Shown here in pieces: positions 7,879 through 8,952 of a DNA stretch of 8,952 nt. The translations under genes were made by a program, and so were the position numbers. The notes beneath the pieces were generated by a model. That model was not told the DNA's origin. It saw only the letters and a list, made by a program, of their open reading frames with translations, and searched no databases. Positions within the stretch are counted from its first letter, which is position 1; each line of letters begins with the position of its first letter. The stretch comes from Bryobacterales bacterium (GTDB lineage Bacteria > Acidobacteriota > Terriglobia > Bryobacterales > Bryobacteraceae): positions 1 to 8,952 of the forward strand of contig PKYZ01000878.1 of the NCBI GenBank assembly GCA_003132865.1. The letters run 5' to 3'.

Positions 7879-8952
7879 CTACTTATCCGTCAGCGCGGCC
7901 ACGCCCGGCAATTCAATCCCCGCCAGAAACTCCAGCGATGCGCCGCCGCCGGTTGAGATGTGCGAGATCTGGTCGGCCACTCCCGCGGACTTGATGGCCT
8001 TTTCCGAGTCGCCGCCGCCCACCACCGACGTGGCGCCGGAAACGGCCACCGCCTTCGCCAGCGCGACAGTGCCCCGGTCGAACGGCTTCTTCTCGAACAC
8101 GCCCATAGGACCGTTCCAGATCACGGTCTTGGCGGTGCGGATCACGTGCGAGTAATGATCGATGGTCAGGGGTCCGATATCCACGCCGATCTTGCCGTCC
8201 GGAATGGTGTCGACGACTTGGCTCTCGGCGTTTTCCTTGATCTCCGACACCACCACGTGATCCACCGGCAGCACCAGCTTGTCTTTCAGCTCCAGCAGCA
8301 GTTTGCGTGCGAGATCCAGCTTGTCGTCTTCCACAAGGGACTTACCCACCGGCTCGCCTTGCGATTTCATAAACGTGTAAGCCATGGCGCCGCCGATCAA
8401 CAGCTTGTCCACGACCTTGCCCAGGTTCGCGATCACTTCGATCTTATCGGAAACCTTGGCTCCGCCCAGAATCGCCACGCACGGCCGCAGCGGGTTCCTG
8501 GTCGCCATCGTCAGGTATTTCAACTCCTGCTCCATCAGCAGTCCGGCGGCGGCCTGCGGCACGTAGGCAATCATGCCCACGGTGGAGGCGTGCGCGCGAT
8601 GCGCCGAGCCGAACGCGTCGTTCACATAGACGTCGCACAGCGCCGCCAGCTTTTTCGAAAACTCCGGATCGTTCTTTTCCTCTTCCGGGTGGAAGCGCAG
8701 ATTCTCCAGCAGCAGGATTTCGCCGGGCGCCGGCTTCATGGCTTCCACTTCGGGACCGATACAATCCGGCGCCATCTTGACGGGACGGCCCAGCAATTCT
8801 TCCAGACGCTTGGCCACAGGTTTCAGGCTCATTTCCGGATTGGGCTTGCCCTTCGGACGGCCCAAATGCGAGGCCAGAATGACGCCGGCCCCTTGCTCCA
8901 ATGCGTAGCGGATGGTCGCGAGCGATGCCTTGATGCGCTTGTCGCTGGTGAT
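7879..8952 (-). CDS. pgk: Phosphoglycerate kinase (5' partial)
   Basis: The gene enters at the window's right edge and ends at TAG 7881-7879. 357 residues are visible, beginning [17 protein letters not shown], and roughly 35-40 N-terminal residues of a usual ~395 are missing. The enzyme transfers a phosphate between 1,3-bisphosphoglycerate and ADP in cytoplasmic glycolysis and gluconeogenesis. Visible family marks, in visible numbering: SHLGRPKG 28-35, [12 protein letters not shown] 81-92, [13 protein letters not shown] 112-124, GGAKVSDK 163-170, NGPMGVFE with F..GT following (280-295), GGGDS 312-316 and [13 protein letters not shown] 333-345. All key regions of the C-terminal nucleotide-binding domain are present and intact. 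It converges on the permease gene across the hairpin element. The upstream partner (often gap) would lie beyond the window. Confidence 0.97.
   Translation of the reverse strand: MTSDKRIKASLATIRYALEQGAGVILASHLGRPKGKPNPEMSLKPVAKRLEELLGRPVKMAPDCIGPEVEAMKPAPGEILLLENLRFHPEEEKNDPEFSKKLAALCDVYVNDAFGSAHRAHASTVGMIAYVPQAAAGLLMEQELKYLTMATRNPLRPCVAILGGAKVSDKIEVIANLGKVVDKLLIGGAMAYTFMKSQGEPVGKSLVEDDKLDLARKLLLELKDKLVLPVDHVVVSEIKENAESQVVDTIPDGKIGVDIGPLTIDHYSHVIRTAKTVIWNGPMGVFEKKPFDRGTVALAKAVAVSGATSVVGGGDSEKAIKSAGVADQISHISTGGGASLEFLAGIELPGVAALTDK

Overview
The window reads as high-GC bacterial chromosome, most likely from an acidobacterium of the Solibacter type. The main pointer is an 883-residue duplicated MacB/FtsX-like permease of the ADOP class (acidobacterial duplicated orphan permease). 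A multiheme cytochrome c, an amidohydrolase-2 protein and short GTGGGGC-headed hairpin repeats fit the same picture. The assignment rests on recognised family features, not on a database search.

Layout. (a) 1-3044, plus strand: a tightly packed four-gene cluster. It holds the 3' part of an amidohydrolase, an exported hexaheme cytochrome c (overlapping by 22 bp), an exported two-domain VOC/glyoxalase-fold protein (overlapping by 13 bp) and a 106-residue unknown protein (1-bp gap). (b) 3020-4965, minus strand: an SDR oxidoreductase followed by a kynureninase, coupled through a GTGA stop/start overlap. The kynureninase gene runs tail to tail into the unknown gene with a 25-bp overlap, so there is no room for a terminator. 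(c) 4966-5058: a short divergent control region with a good sigma70-like promoter toward the permease and a 19-bp inverted repeat over its -35 box. (d) 5059-7710, plus strand: the ADOP permease, with no ATPase beside it. (e) 7711-7878: a convergent gap filled by a composite palindromic element of four hairpins bounded by GTGGGGC/GCCCCAC. (f) 7879-8952, minus strand: phosphoglycerate kinase, cut at its N terminus by the window edge.

How it fits together. Region (a) looks like one transcription unit pairing a hydrolase/decarboxylase-type TIM barrel with an electron-transfer protein and a possible metal enzyme that are both exported; the substrate is unknown. Region (b) contains tryptophan/kynurenine catabolism or the anthranilate/3-hydroxyanthranilate branch. 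The permease and pgk are independent neighbours. The most unusual features are the hairpin family, seen as a symmetric composite at 7741-7861 and as a solo copy at 1107-1128, where it is translated as part of the cytochrome's leader peptide, and the operator-like palindrome in front of the permease. I found no tRNA, rRNA, CRISPR array, phage gene or transposase, and no clear new defence or mobile system.
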